NCBI RefSeq assembly: GCF_002979865.1
Contig: NZ_PCPZ01000001.1
Coordinates: 124,001-188,000, forward strand
Origin: Arthrobacter sp. MYb214
GTDB taxonomy: Bacteria > Actinomycetota > Actinomycetes > Actinomycetales > Micrococcaceae
Length of the DNA: 64,000 bases
Direction: 5' to 3'
The notes under the pieces are model-generated. The model saw nothing but the letters and a program-made list of their open reading frames with translations. It had not been told where the DNA came from and did not search any database. Each line of letters starts with the position of its first letter. Positions within the stretch are counted from its first letter, which is position 1. The translations under genes were made by a program, and so were the position numbers. This document shows, in pieces, positions 54,472 to 62,320 of this stretch.

Positions 54472-55077
54472 ATGGAAAAGATTGTCAGCCACACCGGTAT
54501 TGGTGTTCCACTGCGCCAGAGCAATGTGGACACGGACCAGATTATTCCTGCTGTTTATCTCAAGCGCATCACCCGTACCGGATTCGAGGATGCGTTGTTC
54601 GCGGGTTGGCGACGGGATGAGAACTTCATCCTGAACCAGGAACCTTTCAATACGGGCTCCGTGCTGGTGGCAGGTCCCGACTTCGGCACCGGTTCTTCGC
54701 GCGAGCACGCTGTCTGGGCGTTGAAGGACTACGGATTCAAGGCTGTGATCTCCGCTCGTTTTGCCGATATTTTCCGTGGGAACTCGGGCAAGCAGGGACT
54801 GGTTGCTGCTGAAGTGGCCCAGAGCGATATTGAATTGATCTGGAAGGAACTGGAGAACAATCCCGGCACCACGGTCACCGTTGACCTGGAATCGCGTACG
54901 GTCCAGTGCGGTTCCATCTCGGCACCGTTCCAGATTGACGACTACACCCGCTGGCGCTTGATGGAAGGCCTGGACGATATCGGCCTGACCTTGCAGCATG
55001 AGGAGGATATCACCGCATACGAAGCCAAGCGTCCTGCGCATAAGCCGCAGACTTTGCCGGCACGAACCGCAGGCTAA
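54472..55077 (+). CDS. leuD: 3-isopropylmalate dehydratase small subunit
   Basis: Swivel-domain partner of LeuC. 201 residues, normal length. Family blocks are [17 protein letters not shown] near the start, [19 protein letters not shown] (substrate-contact Ser-Arg-Glu-His) and [27 protein letters not shown] precedes the ATG. Co-transcribed with leuC and closed by the hairpin at 55105-55139. Confidence 0.97.
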   Translation: MEKIVSHTGIGVPLRQSNVDTDQIIPAVYLKRITRTGFEDALFAGWRRDENFILNQEPFNTGSVLVAGPDFGTGSSREHAVWALKDYGFKAVISARFADIFRGNSGKQGLVAAEVAQSDIELIWKELENNPGTTVTVDLESRTVQCGSISAPFQIDDYTRWRLMEGLDDIGLTLQHEEDITAYEAKRPAHKPQTLPARTAG

Positions 55078-55104
55078 GCAACGAGTTCAAAGTAATTGGA
55101 ATGG

Positions 55105-55139
55105 TCCGCTCCTCCCTGACGTTGTTAGGGGTGAGCGGA
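55105..55139 (+). terminator. Terminator after leuCD
   Basis: Outer 7-bp stem TCCGCTC/GAGCGGA (55105-55111 with 55133-55139) extended inward by further pairs with mismatches, followed by TTATTG. The rest of the ~190 bases before murA should contain its promoter; none could be placed with confidence. Confidence 0.7.
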
Positions 55140-55334
55140 TTATTGCATTCCTGATGGAATGAATTTCGGCAGAGCATAATAGGTCTGTCTGAAAGCATGC
55201 TCACAATGTGTGCGCCACGAGATGATCTGGGCATACTGGCAGGTACAGAGGCGGTATGCTTACTTAGTCCTGCCAGTTCGAAAGCCTAGAGGCTTCGGCG
55301 GGCGATAACGACTACGCGATGAGGTAATTCATAC

Positions 55335-56654
55335 ATGGGTAAGATCCTGACGATCCATGGTGGTGTCCCGCTCAAGGGCACGGTACGAGTCGGCGGAGCA
55401 AAGAACCTAGTGCCAAAAGCCATGGTCGCGGCTCTGCTTGGCGATACCCCTTCGGTATTGCGCAACGTACCGGAGATCAAAGATGTAGCTGTCGTGCGCA
55501 GCCTACTTGAAATCCACGGTGTCAAGGTTGACCAGGACCCTGAAACCGGCGATCTCACCATGGACCCTACCCAGGTCAAGACCGCCTCGAACCAGGCGAT
55601 CGATGCCCATGCCGGTGACTCGCGTATCCCTATTCTTTTCTGCGGACCATTGATCCACGCCCTGGGCGAAGCGTTCATCCCGGATCTGGGTGGCTGCCGC
55701 ATCGGCGACCGTCCGATTGACTTCCACCTGGAAGTGCTGCGCGACTTTGGAGCGATCGTTGACAAGGCTGCCGATGGCATCCGCATCTCGGCCCCTAATG
55801 GGCTGACCGGCGCCAAGGTTGAACTGCAATACCCAAGTGTCGGCACCACCGAACAGGTACTGCTCTCGGCCGTTCGAGCCAAGGGTGTCACCGAAGTCAG
55901 CAACGCGGCCATTGAGCCAGAAATCCTAGACCTGATCTCGCTGCTGCAGAAGATGGGCGCCATCATCTCGGTGCACCGCGACCGCGTGATCCGCATCCAG
56001 GGTGTTGAGAAGCTTACGGGCTTCGATCACTCCGCTTTGCCTGACCGCAACGAAGCCGCGTCATGGGCCTCTGCCGCGCTGGTCACCAAGGGCGACATTT
56101 TCGTCCAGGACGCGACCCAGCGTGATTTGACTGCTTTCCTGCACGTCTACCGCCAGATAGGTGGTGAATTCGACGTCAAGTCCGACGGCATTCGCTTCTA
56201 TCACCCAGGTGGAGACCTTAATCCACTGATCCTGGAAACCGACGTCCACCCGGGCTTCATGACTGACTGGCAGCAGCCGCTGGTAGTGGCCCTGACCCAG
56301 GCCAAGGGTGTATCGGTCATTCACGAGACCGTGTATGAGAACCGCTTCGGATTCACCGATGCGCTGGTTCGCATGGGTTCCACCGTCCAGGTTCACACCG
56401 ACTGCCTTGGGTCCACCCCTTGCCGCTTCGGACAGCGCAACTTCAAGCATTCTGCTGTTGTCGTAGGCCCAGCGCAGCTGACCGGTGCCGACATCGATGT
56501 TCCTGATCTTCGTGGCGGTTTCTCCCATTTGATCGCTGCTCTGGCTGCCGAAGGCACCAGCAAGGTCACCGGCATTGAGATCATCAACCGAGGCTACGAG
56601 CACTTCATGGAGAAGCTGCAGGCCCTGGGCGCAAATGTCGAGCTGAGCAACTAA
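55335..56654 (+). CDS. murA: UDP-N-acetylglucosamine 1-carboxyvinyltransferase
   Basis: Transfers enolpyruvate from PEP to UDP-GlcNAc, the first committed step of peptidoglycan synthesis. 439 residues. Conserved elements are GTVRVGGAKNLVPKAMVAAL (Lys-Asn pair), DLGGCRIGDRPIDFHLE, which contains the catalytic Cys that fosfomycin alkylates, and a C-terminal DLRGGFSHLIAALAAEG. Cys rather than Asp at the active site predicts the usual fosfomycin-sensitive chemistry. Begins a cluster with plsC, gpsA and ddl devoted to envelope building. Confidence 0.95.
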   Translation: MGKILTIHGGVPLKGTVRVGGAKNLVPKAMVAALLGDTPSVLRNVPEIKDVAVVRSLLEIHGVKVDQDPETGDLTMDPTQVKTASNQAIDAHAGDSRIPILFCGPLIHALGEAFIPDLGGCRIGDRPIDFHLEVLRDFGAIVDKAADGIRISAPNGLTGAKVELQYPSVGTTEQVLLSAVRAKGVTEVSNAAIEPEILDLISLLQKMGAIISVHRDRVIRIQGVEKLTGFDHSALPDRNEAASWASAALVTKGDIFVQDATQRDLTAFLHVYRQIGGEFDVKSDGIRFYHPGGDLNPLILETDVHPGFMTDWQQPLVVALTQAKGVSVIHETVYENRFGFTDALVRMGSTVQVHTDCLGSTPCRFGQRNFKHSAVVVGPAQLTGADIDVPDLRGGFSHLIAALAAEGTSKVTGIEIINRGYEHFMEKLQALGANVELSN

Positions 56655-56668
56655 AGGGGATCCGAATC

Positions 56669-57433
56669 GTGGTAAAGATTCTGGCCCCTGGCGAATCTGC
56701 TAAGACTAAACGGGTTTTCTCGCTATTGGCGGGCATTGTCCGTTCTGCCATGAACGGTTTGATGGGCAAAACGTGGAAGGGCTTCGAAACCCTCCCTCCA
56801 GGCGGGTACATCCTCTGCCCCAATCACCTGACCGAGATTGATCCGTTGGTTGTCGGCCATGCTATTTACAGCAATGGCCGGCTGCCACGCTGGCTGGCCA
56901 AGGAATCCTTGTTCAAGATCCCAGTGCTCGGATGGATGCTGCGCGAGACCGGACAGGTTCCGGTGTCACGCAGCGCATCCAATGCTGGCGAATCGCTGGC
57001 CGCGGCCCGAAAAGTCCTGGACGCCGGCGGGGTCATAGTCATTTACCCGGAAGGGACGCTGACCCGCGACCCTGCTCTGTGGCCAATGGTAGGACGAACC
57101 GGTGCCGCCCGTTTGGCCCTGCAGACTGGCGCACCAGTGGTACCGATGGCTCACTGGGGCGACCAGGAACTGCTGCCGCGCTATTCCAAGAAAATGTATC
57201 CGTTCCCGCGAAAGCACGTCACCGTGTCAGTTGGCCAGCCAGTGGATCTTGATGACTTGCGTGATGGCCCGCGGACTCGGGCAGTGCTGCAAGAAGCCAC
57301 CGATCGCATCATGGACGCGATCACCGCACTGACCGCTGAACTGCGCCAAGAAGAAGCACCAGCTGCACGTTGGGATCCCAGCAAGCATGGACAGTCGAAG
57401 ACTGGCCGCAATTTCGATACCCCGGATAACTAA
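56669..57433 (+). CDS. plsC: 1-acyl-sn-glycerol-3-phosphate acyltransferase
   Basis: Acylates lysophosphatidate to phosphatidate at the membrane. 254 residues from a GTG start. The catalytic HX4D motif is in PNHLTEIDPLVVG; later acyltransferase blocks are VPVSRSASNAGES and VIVIYPEGTLTRDPAL (the EGT motif), and APVVPMAHWG. GGGGATCC precedes the start. It lies 14 bases after murA and 33 before gpsA, whose product makes the glycerol-3-phosphate backbone, a functional pairing seen in several Actinobacteria. A C-terminal basic tail (DPSKHGQSKTGRN) is unremarkable. Confidence 0.92.
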   Translation: MVKILAPGESAKTKRVFSLLAGIVRSAMNGLMGKTWKGFETLPPGGYILCPNHLTEIDPLVVGHAIYSNGRLPRWLAKESLFKIPVLGWMLRETGQVPVSRSASNAGESLAAARKVLDAGGVIVIYPEGTLTRDPALWPMVGRTGAARLALQTGAPVVPMAHWGDQELLPRYSKKMYPFPRKHVTVSVGQPVDLDDLRDGPRTRAVLQEATDRIMDAITALTAELRQEEAPAARWDPSKHGQSKTGRNFDTPDN

Positions 57434-57466
57434 TTACCTTGATCAACACCTTCCAGAGGACTGACA

Positions 57467-58501
57467 TTGACTAAGCCGCTACCACGCAAAATCGCCGTCA
57501 TGGGCGCTGGCAGCTGGGGGACAACCTTCGCCAAGGTGCTTGCTGATTCCGTTGCAGACAAGGGCATCAACGTTCAGATTTGGGCCCGTCGCGAAGACGC
57601 CGCCACTGAAATCAATGAACGCCACACCAATTCACGCTACCTGCGCGAAACCAAGCTTCCGGCCAACATCTCGGCATCATCGGATCCGAAGACCGTTCTC
57701 AACGACGCTGACCTTGTCGTCTTGGCGATTCCGGCTCAGTCGTTGCGCCAGGAATTGGCGAAGTTCAAAGAATTCTTTGAACCCGGAGCGGTCTTGCTTT
57801 CACTGATGAAGGGTCTTGAACGCGGGACCGATCTGCGCATGAGCCAGGTGATCGCCGAAGTCACCGGGCTGCCTGCAAAGCAGATCGCTGTGCTGTCCGG
57901 ACCAAACCTGGCAATGGAAATCGCACGTGAGCAGCCAACTGCTTCGGTCGTGGCCTGCACCGATTCTGATATTGCGCAGTGGATTGCTGAACTGTGTTCC
58001 GCTGCATACTTCCGTCCTTACACTAATGACGATGTCTTGGGTGTTGAGCTTGGCGGAATCGTCAAGAACATCATCGCCCTTGCTGTTGGCATGTGCGATG
58101 GCATGGGAATGGGCGATAATACCAAGTCCACTGTCATCACGCGTGGCTTGGCTGAAACCACTCGCTTGGTCCTCGCCTTGGGCGGCCGTTTGGATACCTT
58201 GGCAGGTCTTTCTGGCCTTGGCGACCTTGTGGCTACCTGTTCTTCCTCGCTCTCCCGCAACAACACTGCGGGACGCCTGCTTGGCCAGGGGCTCTTCTTG
58301 GAAGAGGTCAATGACCGCATGTCGCAGACTGCGGAAGGCATCAAGTCAGCACGTGCCGTATTCGACTTGTCCCAGGCCCATCACGTGGAAATGCCAATCA
58401 CCGAAGCGGTGGTCATGGTCCTGGAGGGCACCTTGAGCGTTGAAAATATGGCTGCACGCCTGTTGTCGCGTGAATTGAAATCTGAAGGAGAACGTCACTA
58501 A
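57467..58501 (+). CDS. gpsA: Glycerol-3-phosphate dehydrogenase [NAD(P)+]
   Basis: Reduces dihydroxyacetone phosphate to sn-glycerol 3-phosphate for phospholipids and teichoic polymers. 344 residues from a TTG at 57467, with AGAGGA eight bases upstream. The dinucleotide motif is IAVMGAGSWGTTFAKVLAD; others are VLSGPNLAMEIAREQPTAS, the catalytic Lys in LGGIVKNIIALAVG, GLSGLGDLVATCSS with a substrate-binding role, and SRNNTAGRLLGQG. Its stop TAA shares its last base with the ATG of ddl, so translation is coupled. Confidence 0.95.
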   Translation: MTKPLPRKIAVMGAGSWGTTFAKVLADSVADKGINVQIWARREDAATEINERHTNSRYLRETKLPANISASSDPKTVLNDADLVVLAIPAQSLRQELAKFKEFFEPGAVLLSLMKGLERGTDLRMSQVIAEVTGLPAKQIAVLSGPNLAMEIAREQPTASVVACTDSDIAQWIAELCSAAYFRPYTNDDVLGVELGGIVKNIIALAVGMCDGMGMGDNTKSTVITRGLAETTRLVLALGGRLDTLAGLSGLGDLVATCSSSLSRNNTAGRLLGQGLFLEEVNDRMSQTAEGIKSARAVFDLSQAHHVEMPITEAVVMVLEGTLSVENMAARLLSRELKSEGERH

Positions 58502-59613
58502 TGACTGAACGCAAGCTCCGCGTCCTCTTGCTCTTCGGTGGCCGTTCCTCAGAGCACTCCGTTTCCTGCGTTACTGCGGCCGGCGTCATGCACGCTATCG
58601 ACCGCGAGCGTTTCGAAATTGTTCCGGTGGGCATCACCCGCGACGGCGGTTGGACCCTGCTGGACGAGGATCCAGAAGGCTGGGCACTGAATACTGGCAA
58701 GCTGCCAGAAATTTCCTCGGTGGATCATCCGGTGCATCTTTCCACCGACGCGCAGAAGACATCCTTGCTGTCCTACTCGGACTCCACGGTGGCAGATCTG
58801 GGCGAGATCGACGTGGTCTTCCCGTTGCTTCATGGTCCGTTCGGCGAGGATGGATCAATCCAGGGCATGCTGGAAATGGCTGGCGTTTCCTACGTTGGTT
58901 CCGGTATCGCAGCCAGTGCGATGGGCATGGACAAGCATTTCATGAAGGTTGTCTTCGAAGGGGCAGGCTTCAAGGTAGGCCCGTACGAAGTCATCACTAA
59001 CAAGCAGTGGCTGCGCAACAGCGAAGCTGCCATGAAGCGTTGCGAAGACCTGCAGTACCCGTTGTTCGTCAAGCCGGCACGTGCAGGATCCTCGGTAGGC
59101 ATCACCAAGGTAGACGAGCCTTCGGGGCTTCGTGCCGCTATTGAGATTGCCCGTGCTGAAGATCCCAAGGTGATCATCGAGCAGGGGATTGTCGGCCGTG
59201 AAATCGAATGTGGTGTTCTTGAAGGCCGCGGCTGCGAACCTTCGCGTGCCTCATTGCCAGGCGAAATCGCGGTGGCAGATAATGAGCACACCTTCTACGA
59301 TTTCGAAGCGAAATATGTTGATGGCGCCGCGGCCGAGCTCAGCTGCCCAGCAGATCTGAGCGAAGAAGCCACTCGCGAGATCCGCGAACTTGCAGTCAAG
59401 GCCTTCGACGCTATTGATGCAGAAGGCTTATCTAGAGTTGATTTCTTCTACACTCCTGAAGGGGAGTGGATCATCAATGAAATCAACACCATGCCCGGCT
59501 TCACGCCTTCAAGCATGTACCCGCAGATGTGGGCCAAAACGGGAATTGAGTACCGTGAACTTATTGATGAGCTGATTGGGCTGGCTACCGACCGGAATAT
59601 CGGTTTGCGCTAA
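58501..59613 (+). CDS. ddl: D-alanine--D-alanine ligase
   Basis: ATP-dependent formation of D-Ala-D-Ala for peptidoglycan. 370 residues, ATP-grasp fold. Signature blocks are VLLLFGGRSSEHSVSC at the N-terminus, LHGPFGEDGSIQGMLEMAG, LFVKPARAGSSVGITKV, and the C-terminal metal-binding VDFFYTPEGEWIINEINTMP. The omega-loop region and EIEC-type segments are normal. Follows gpsA with a one-base overlap and ends at a strong bidirectional terminator. Confidence 0.96.
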   Translation: MTERKLRVLLLFGGRSSEHSVSCVTAAGVMHAIDRERFEIVPVGITRDGGWTLLDEDPEGWALNTGKLPEISSVDHPVHLSTDAQKTSLLSYSDSTVADLGEIDVVFPLLHGPFGEDGSIQGMLEMAGVSYVGSGIAASAMGMDKHFMKVVFEGAGFKVGPYEVITNKQWLRNSEAAMKRCEDLQYPLFVKPARAGSSVGITKVDEPSGLRAAIEIARAEDPKVIIEQGIVGREIECGVLEGRGCEPSRASLPGEIAVADNEHTFYDFEAKYVDGAAAELSCPADLSEEATREIRELAVKAFDAIDAEGLSRVDFFYTPEGEWIINEINTMPGFTPSSMYPQMWAKTGIEYRELIDELIGLATDRNIGLR

Positions 59614-59629
59614 TCCGGGAATAGCCGTC

Positions 59630-59673
59630 AAAGCGTGAGGGTGTGTTGAAGAATCAACACACCCTCACGCTTT
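59630..59673. terminator. Strong bidirectional terminator between ddl and the DUF3515 gene
   Basis: A perfect 20-bp stem (59630-59649 with 59654-59673), loop AGAA, with AAAG and CTTT at its base. It ends 17 bases before the stop of the convergent lipoprotein gene. This is the strongest hairpin noticed in the window. Confidence 0.95.
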
Positions 59674-59690
59674 GCTTGTAGGCGATCCGC

Positions 59691-60215
59691 TTACAATTTC
59701 ACTGACTTGTCAACGCTGACGCACTTCTTGGAAGCCGGGATCTTCTGGGCTGCATCCGACAGCGTGGCCAGCACGGTACTTGACGGGATGACGTTAGGAT
59801 CCAAGACGACTTCGGTCGCTGGCGTCCGGCCATAAGTAGTCAACGTCCAGATACCTGATTCTTCATCCTCATTCGCTACCCAGTCGACGTCATTCACGGA
59901 TACACAGGGGTCAGTAGTGGGTCCTGGAACTTCGACACCGCAACGCAAGACAACTTTTGACGGGTCGCCCCAGGCCGAGGTTGCCTGCGAGGTCGTTGAA
60001 CGGCGCTCGGCATCATCGATGGCTTCAGGCAGGACGACCATCATTTCGGCACAAAGCGGGTTGGCTGCGTCCGGGGCAGCATCCACGGAAGCGACTGATG
60101 CGCAGCCTGCAAGTACTGGTAGTAATAAAGTACCGCTCATCACCAATGCCGAAGTTTGAGCAAGTTTTCGGTTAAGTTTTGGTGACAGTCGGGCTTTCAA
60201 GCTGATTTTAGACAC
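59691..60215 (-). CDS. DUF3515-family lipoprotein
   Basis: A 174-residue secreted lipoprotein from a GTG start. A basic N-terminus leads into a hydrophobic segment ending in a PVLAGC lipobox. The mature part has ANPLCAEMMVVLPEAIDD, SAWGDPSKVVLRCGV and WTLTTYGRTPATEVVLDP, which match actinobacterial DUF3515 proteins, with two or more Cys likely in disulphides. Family function is unknown. Its position next to ddl is conserved (mycobacterial Rv2980 lies beside ddlA), suggesting an envelope role. It is transcribed divergently from the LCP gene with a 66-base spacer. Confidence 0.85.
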   Translation of the reverse strand: MSKISLKARLSPKLNRKLAQTSALVMSGTLLLPVLAGCASVASVDAAPDAANPLCAEMMVVLPEAIDDAERRSTTSQATSAWGDPSKVVLRCGVEVPGPTTDPCVSVNDVDWVANEDEESGIWTLTTYGRTPATEVVLDPNVIPSSTVLATLSDAAQKIPASKKCVSVDKSVKL

Positions 60216-60281
60216 GTTATAAGACTACATCGGCACTCTGAAAGATAGGATGTACAGAGTTGAAACTGTGAAAGGTAGCAA

Positions 60282-61328
60282 ATGTCCTTTGAAGAGCACC
60301 CAGCGCGACCGCGCAAAAAGAAAAAGCGCACCGGGCGAGCCATCGTCTTAAGCGTGCTTGCCCTCGTCATGGTCGCGGCGCTTGTTGCCGCCGGTTACCT
60401 TTGGAACCTTGGCAGAACTTTCGACTCTGAAAGCCAGACGATTACGGATGCCTTCCCCGCGGAAGAAACTCGTCCTGAAGTCAATGACGAGTCCAAGGAC
60501 GCCGTCAACATCCTGCTGCTCGGAAGCGATACTCGCGCAACTCGTGAGGCGGATGAGGACAGCGAAGACTTTGGTACTCTGCCTAACGGTGGCCGCTCAG
60601 ACACCATGATGCTGGTTCATATTCCTGCAGACCGCGAGAATGTGTTTGTCACCTCCGTCATGCGCGACACCTGGCTTGATATTCCGGGCGTAGGAACTGC
60701 CAAGATCAACCGCGCTTTTGCCAGCGGTGGAGTGCCCAAAGCAGTCGAAACCCTTGAGGGGCTCTTTGGCGTTCGCATTAACCACGTCGCGTCCGTCGAT
60801 TTCGAAGGATTCAAGGGTCTAACCGACGCAGTGGGCGGAGTTACCGTCAATAACCCGCGAGGCTTCAAGCAGTCAATTGTTAATGGCATGTACTTCCCAG
60901 AGGGTGTTCAAACCCTGGACGGTGAACAGGCACTGGCATTTGTCCGTGAACGCAAGTCCTTCCCAGGTAGCGACTACGAGCGCGTCAAGAACCAGCAGCT
61001 TTTCGTCAAGGCTTTGCTTGGTCAGTTGATGTCCAAGGAAACCCTGACCAACCCGGGTAAGGTCTCTGAAGTTGTTTCTCAAATTGCACCGTTCATTGCA
61101 GTTGATGAAACTCTGGATTCTGGCAAGGTTGCCTCTTACGCTTCCTCCATGCTGAACCTGCGTTCGAACGATATGGAATTCTTCACCCTTCCAAACAAGG
61201 GCCCGGGACGTTCGGCCGACGGACAGTCAATTGTCATTCCGGATATGGAAGTGATTGAGAAGTTTGGCAAGGCACTGCAAGAAGACAAGATGGCAGAGTT
61301 CGTAGAAACTACTGACCTGTCACGATAA
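60282..61328 (+). CDS. LytR-CpsA-Psr (LCP) family phosphotransferase
   Basis: Transfers undecaprenyl-linked glycopolymers (teichoic acid, arabinogalactan, capsule) to peptidoglycan outside the cell. 348 residues: a basic cytoplasmic tail (PRKKKKRTGR), one membrane helix (~27-48), then the LCP domain with NILLLGSDTRAT, GGRSDTMMLVHI, VTSVMRDTWLDIPG (conserved Arg and Asp), KINRAFASGG and LAFVRERKSFPGSDYERVKNQQ, all in canonical order. This is a good candidate for anchoring the polymer made by the island at 9-38 kb, although most Actinobacteria carry several LCP proteins and the substrate cannot be read from sequence. Confidence 0.93.
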   Translation: MSFEEHPARPRKKKKRTGRAIVLSVLALVMVAALVAAGYLWNLGRTFDSESQTITDAFPAEETRPEVNDESKDAVNILLLGSDTRATREADEDSEDFGTLPNGGRSDTMMLVHIPADRENVFVTSVMRDTWLDIPGVGTAKINRAFASGGVPKAVETLEGLFGVRINHVASVDFEGFKGLTDAVGGVTVNNPRGFKQSIVNGMYFPEGVQTLDGEQALAFVRERKSFPGSDYERVKNQQLFVKALLGQLMSKETLTNPGKVSEVVSQIAPFIAVDETLDSGKVASYASSMLNLRSNDMEFFTLPNKGPGRSADGQSIVIPDMEVIEKFGKALQEDKMAEFVETTDLSR

Positions 61329-61351
61329 CTCCACTGAAGGACCAACTTTCC

Positions 61352-62320
61352 ATGACTCCCCAAAAACTCGATACCTCGGTGCGTGCCATCAGAGAATGGC
61401 TCGCACGGAGTGTCAAGAGTCTCGGGAACCATTCTGACCGGCTCAATGCCATCAACGTTTTCCCGGTAGCAGACGGAGATACGGGCAGTAACCTGTATCT
61501 GACTGCACGGGCAGGTCACGATGCAGTGAGTAAACTGGAAAGCGACGACATCGGTGGCTTCTTAGAAGTTGCTGCGCGCGCGTCAATGGAATCGGCGCGC
61601 GGCAACTCTGGAACCTTGCTGGCTGTGTTCCTCAGCGGTCTGAGTGAACCGTGGGTCGGTTACGAGCGGCTTACCGCTCCGCTGCTAGCTCTTGGGCTTG
61701 AACGTGCCAAGGTGCGCTCCTGGTCAGCACTGAGTGAACCAGTTGAAGGCACCATGCTCTCCGTGATCAACGCCATCGCGTTGGCCGCAGGCTCAACCCT
61801 TGCTCACTTGAAGTGTGATTTAGAGAGCCGTGCAGCGTTGGACACGGTATTGACCCAGATGAGCCAAGCGGCTCGATTGGCAGTGAAGGGAACTGAAACA
61901 GAGCTCCCGTCCCTCGTTGAAGCCGGTGTAGTAGATGCGGGCGCGGTGGGCATGCTGATCATCATCGATGAATTTTGCGCTGCTATTCGAAGCGACGCCA
62001 CTGATTTTGAGTCCTACGAGAAATTCCATGGCTATCAGGTCCAGGATCCGCATGTTCATCTGAACAATGACACTGAAACCGGCGTCGAAGTCATGTGCAC
62101 TGTATCTCTGGATGCATTAGGCGCCGCTACTCTGCGCGGTCAGCTAGATGCTATGGGCAATTCCGTGATCATGTCACCGGTAAACCAGCTTGAAGAAGAC
62201 ACTTACCGTTGGCGCGTACATGTGCATGTCCCGGAGTCTGAAAAAGCCTTGGACCTGATCAAGAAATACGGTGACCCAGTGAATATCAGCGTCACCGATC
62301 TGTGCACCCACGATGGCTGA
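61352..62320 (+). CDS. DAK2-domain protein (FakA/YloV-like)
   Basis: 322 residues. The DAK2 (dihydroxyacetone kinase L-type) domain occupies ~10-210, with nucleotide/metal-binding segments NVFPVADGDTGSNLYLT, ARGNSGTLLAVFLSGL and EPVEGTMLSVINAIA, and EAGVVDAGAVGMLIIIDE. A second domain follows (~225-320). It is shorter than FakA (~550 residues) because the C-terminal EDD-fold region is missing, as is usual for actinobacterial versions next to recG. FakA relatives phosphorylate fatty acids bound by FakB; whether this protein does is unknown. Its stop lies inside recG (8-base overlap). Confidence 0.87.
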   Translation: MTPQKLDTSVRAIREWLARSVKSLGNHSDRLNAINVFPVADGDTGSNLYLTARAGHDAVSKLESDDIGGFLEVAARASMESARGNSGTLLAVFLSGLSEPWVGYERLTAPLLALGLERAKVRSWSALSEPVEGTMLSVINAIALAAGSTLAHLKCDLESRAALDTVLTQMSQAARLAVKGTETELPSLVEAGVVDAGAVGMLIIIDEFCAAIRSDATDFESYEKFHGYQVQDPHVHLNNDTETGVEVMCTVSLDALGAATLRGQLDAMGNSVIMSPVNQLEEDTYRWRVHVHVPESEKALDLIKKYGDPVNISVTDLCTHDG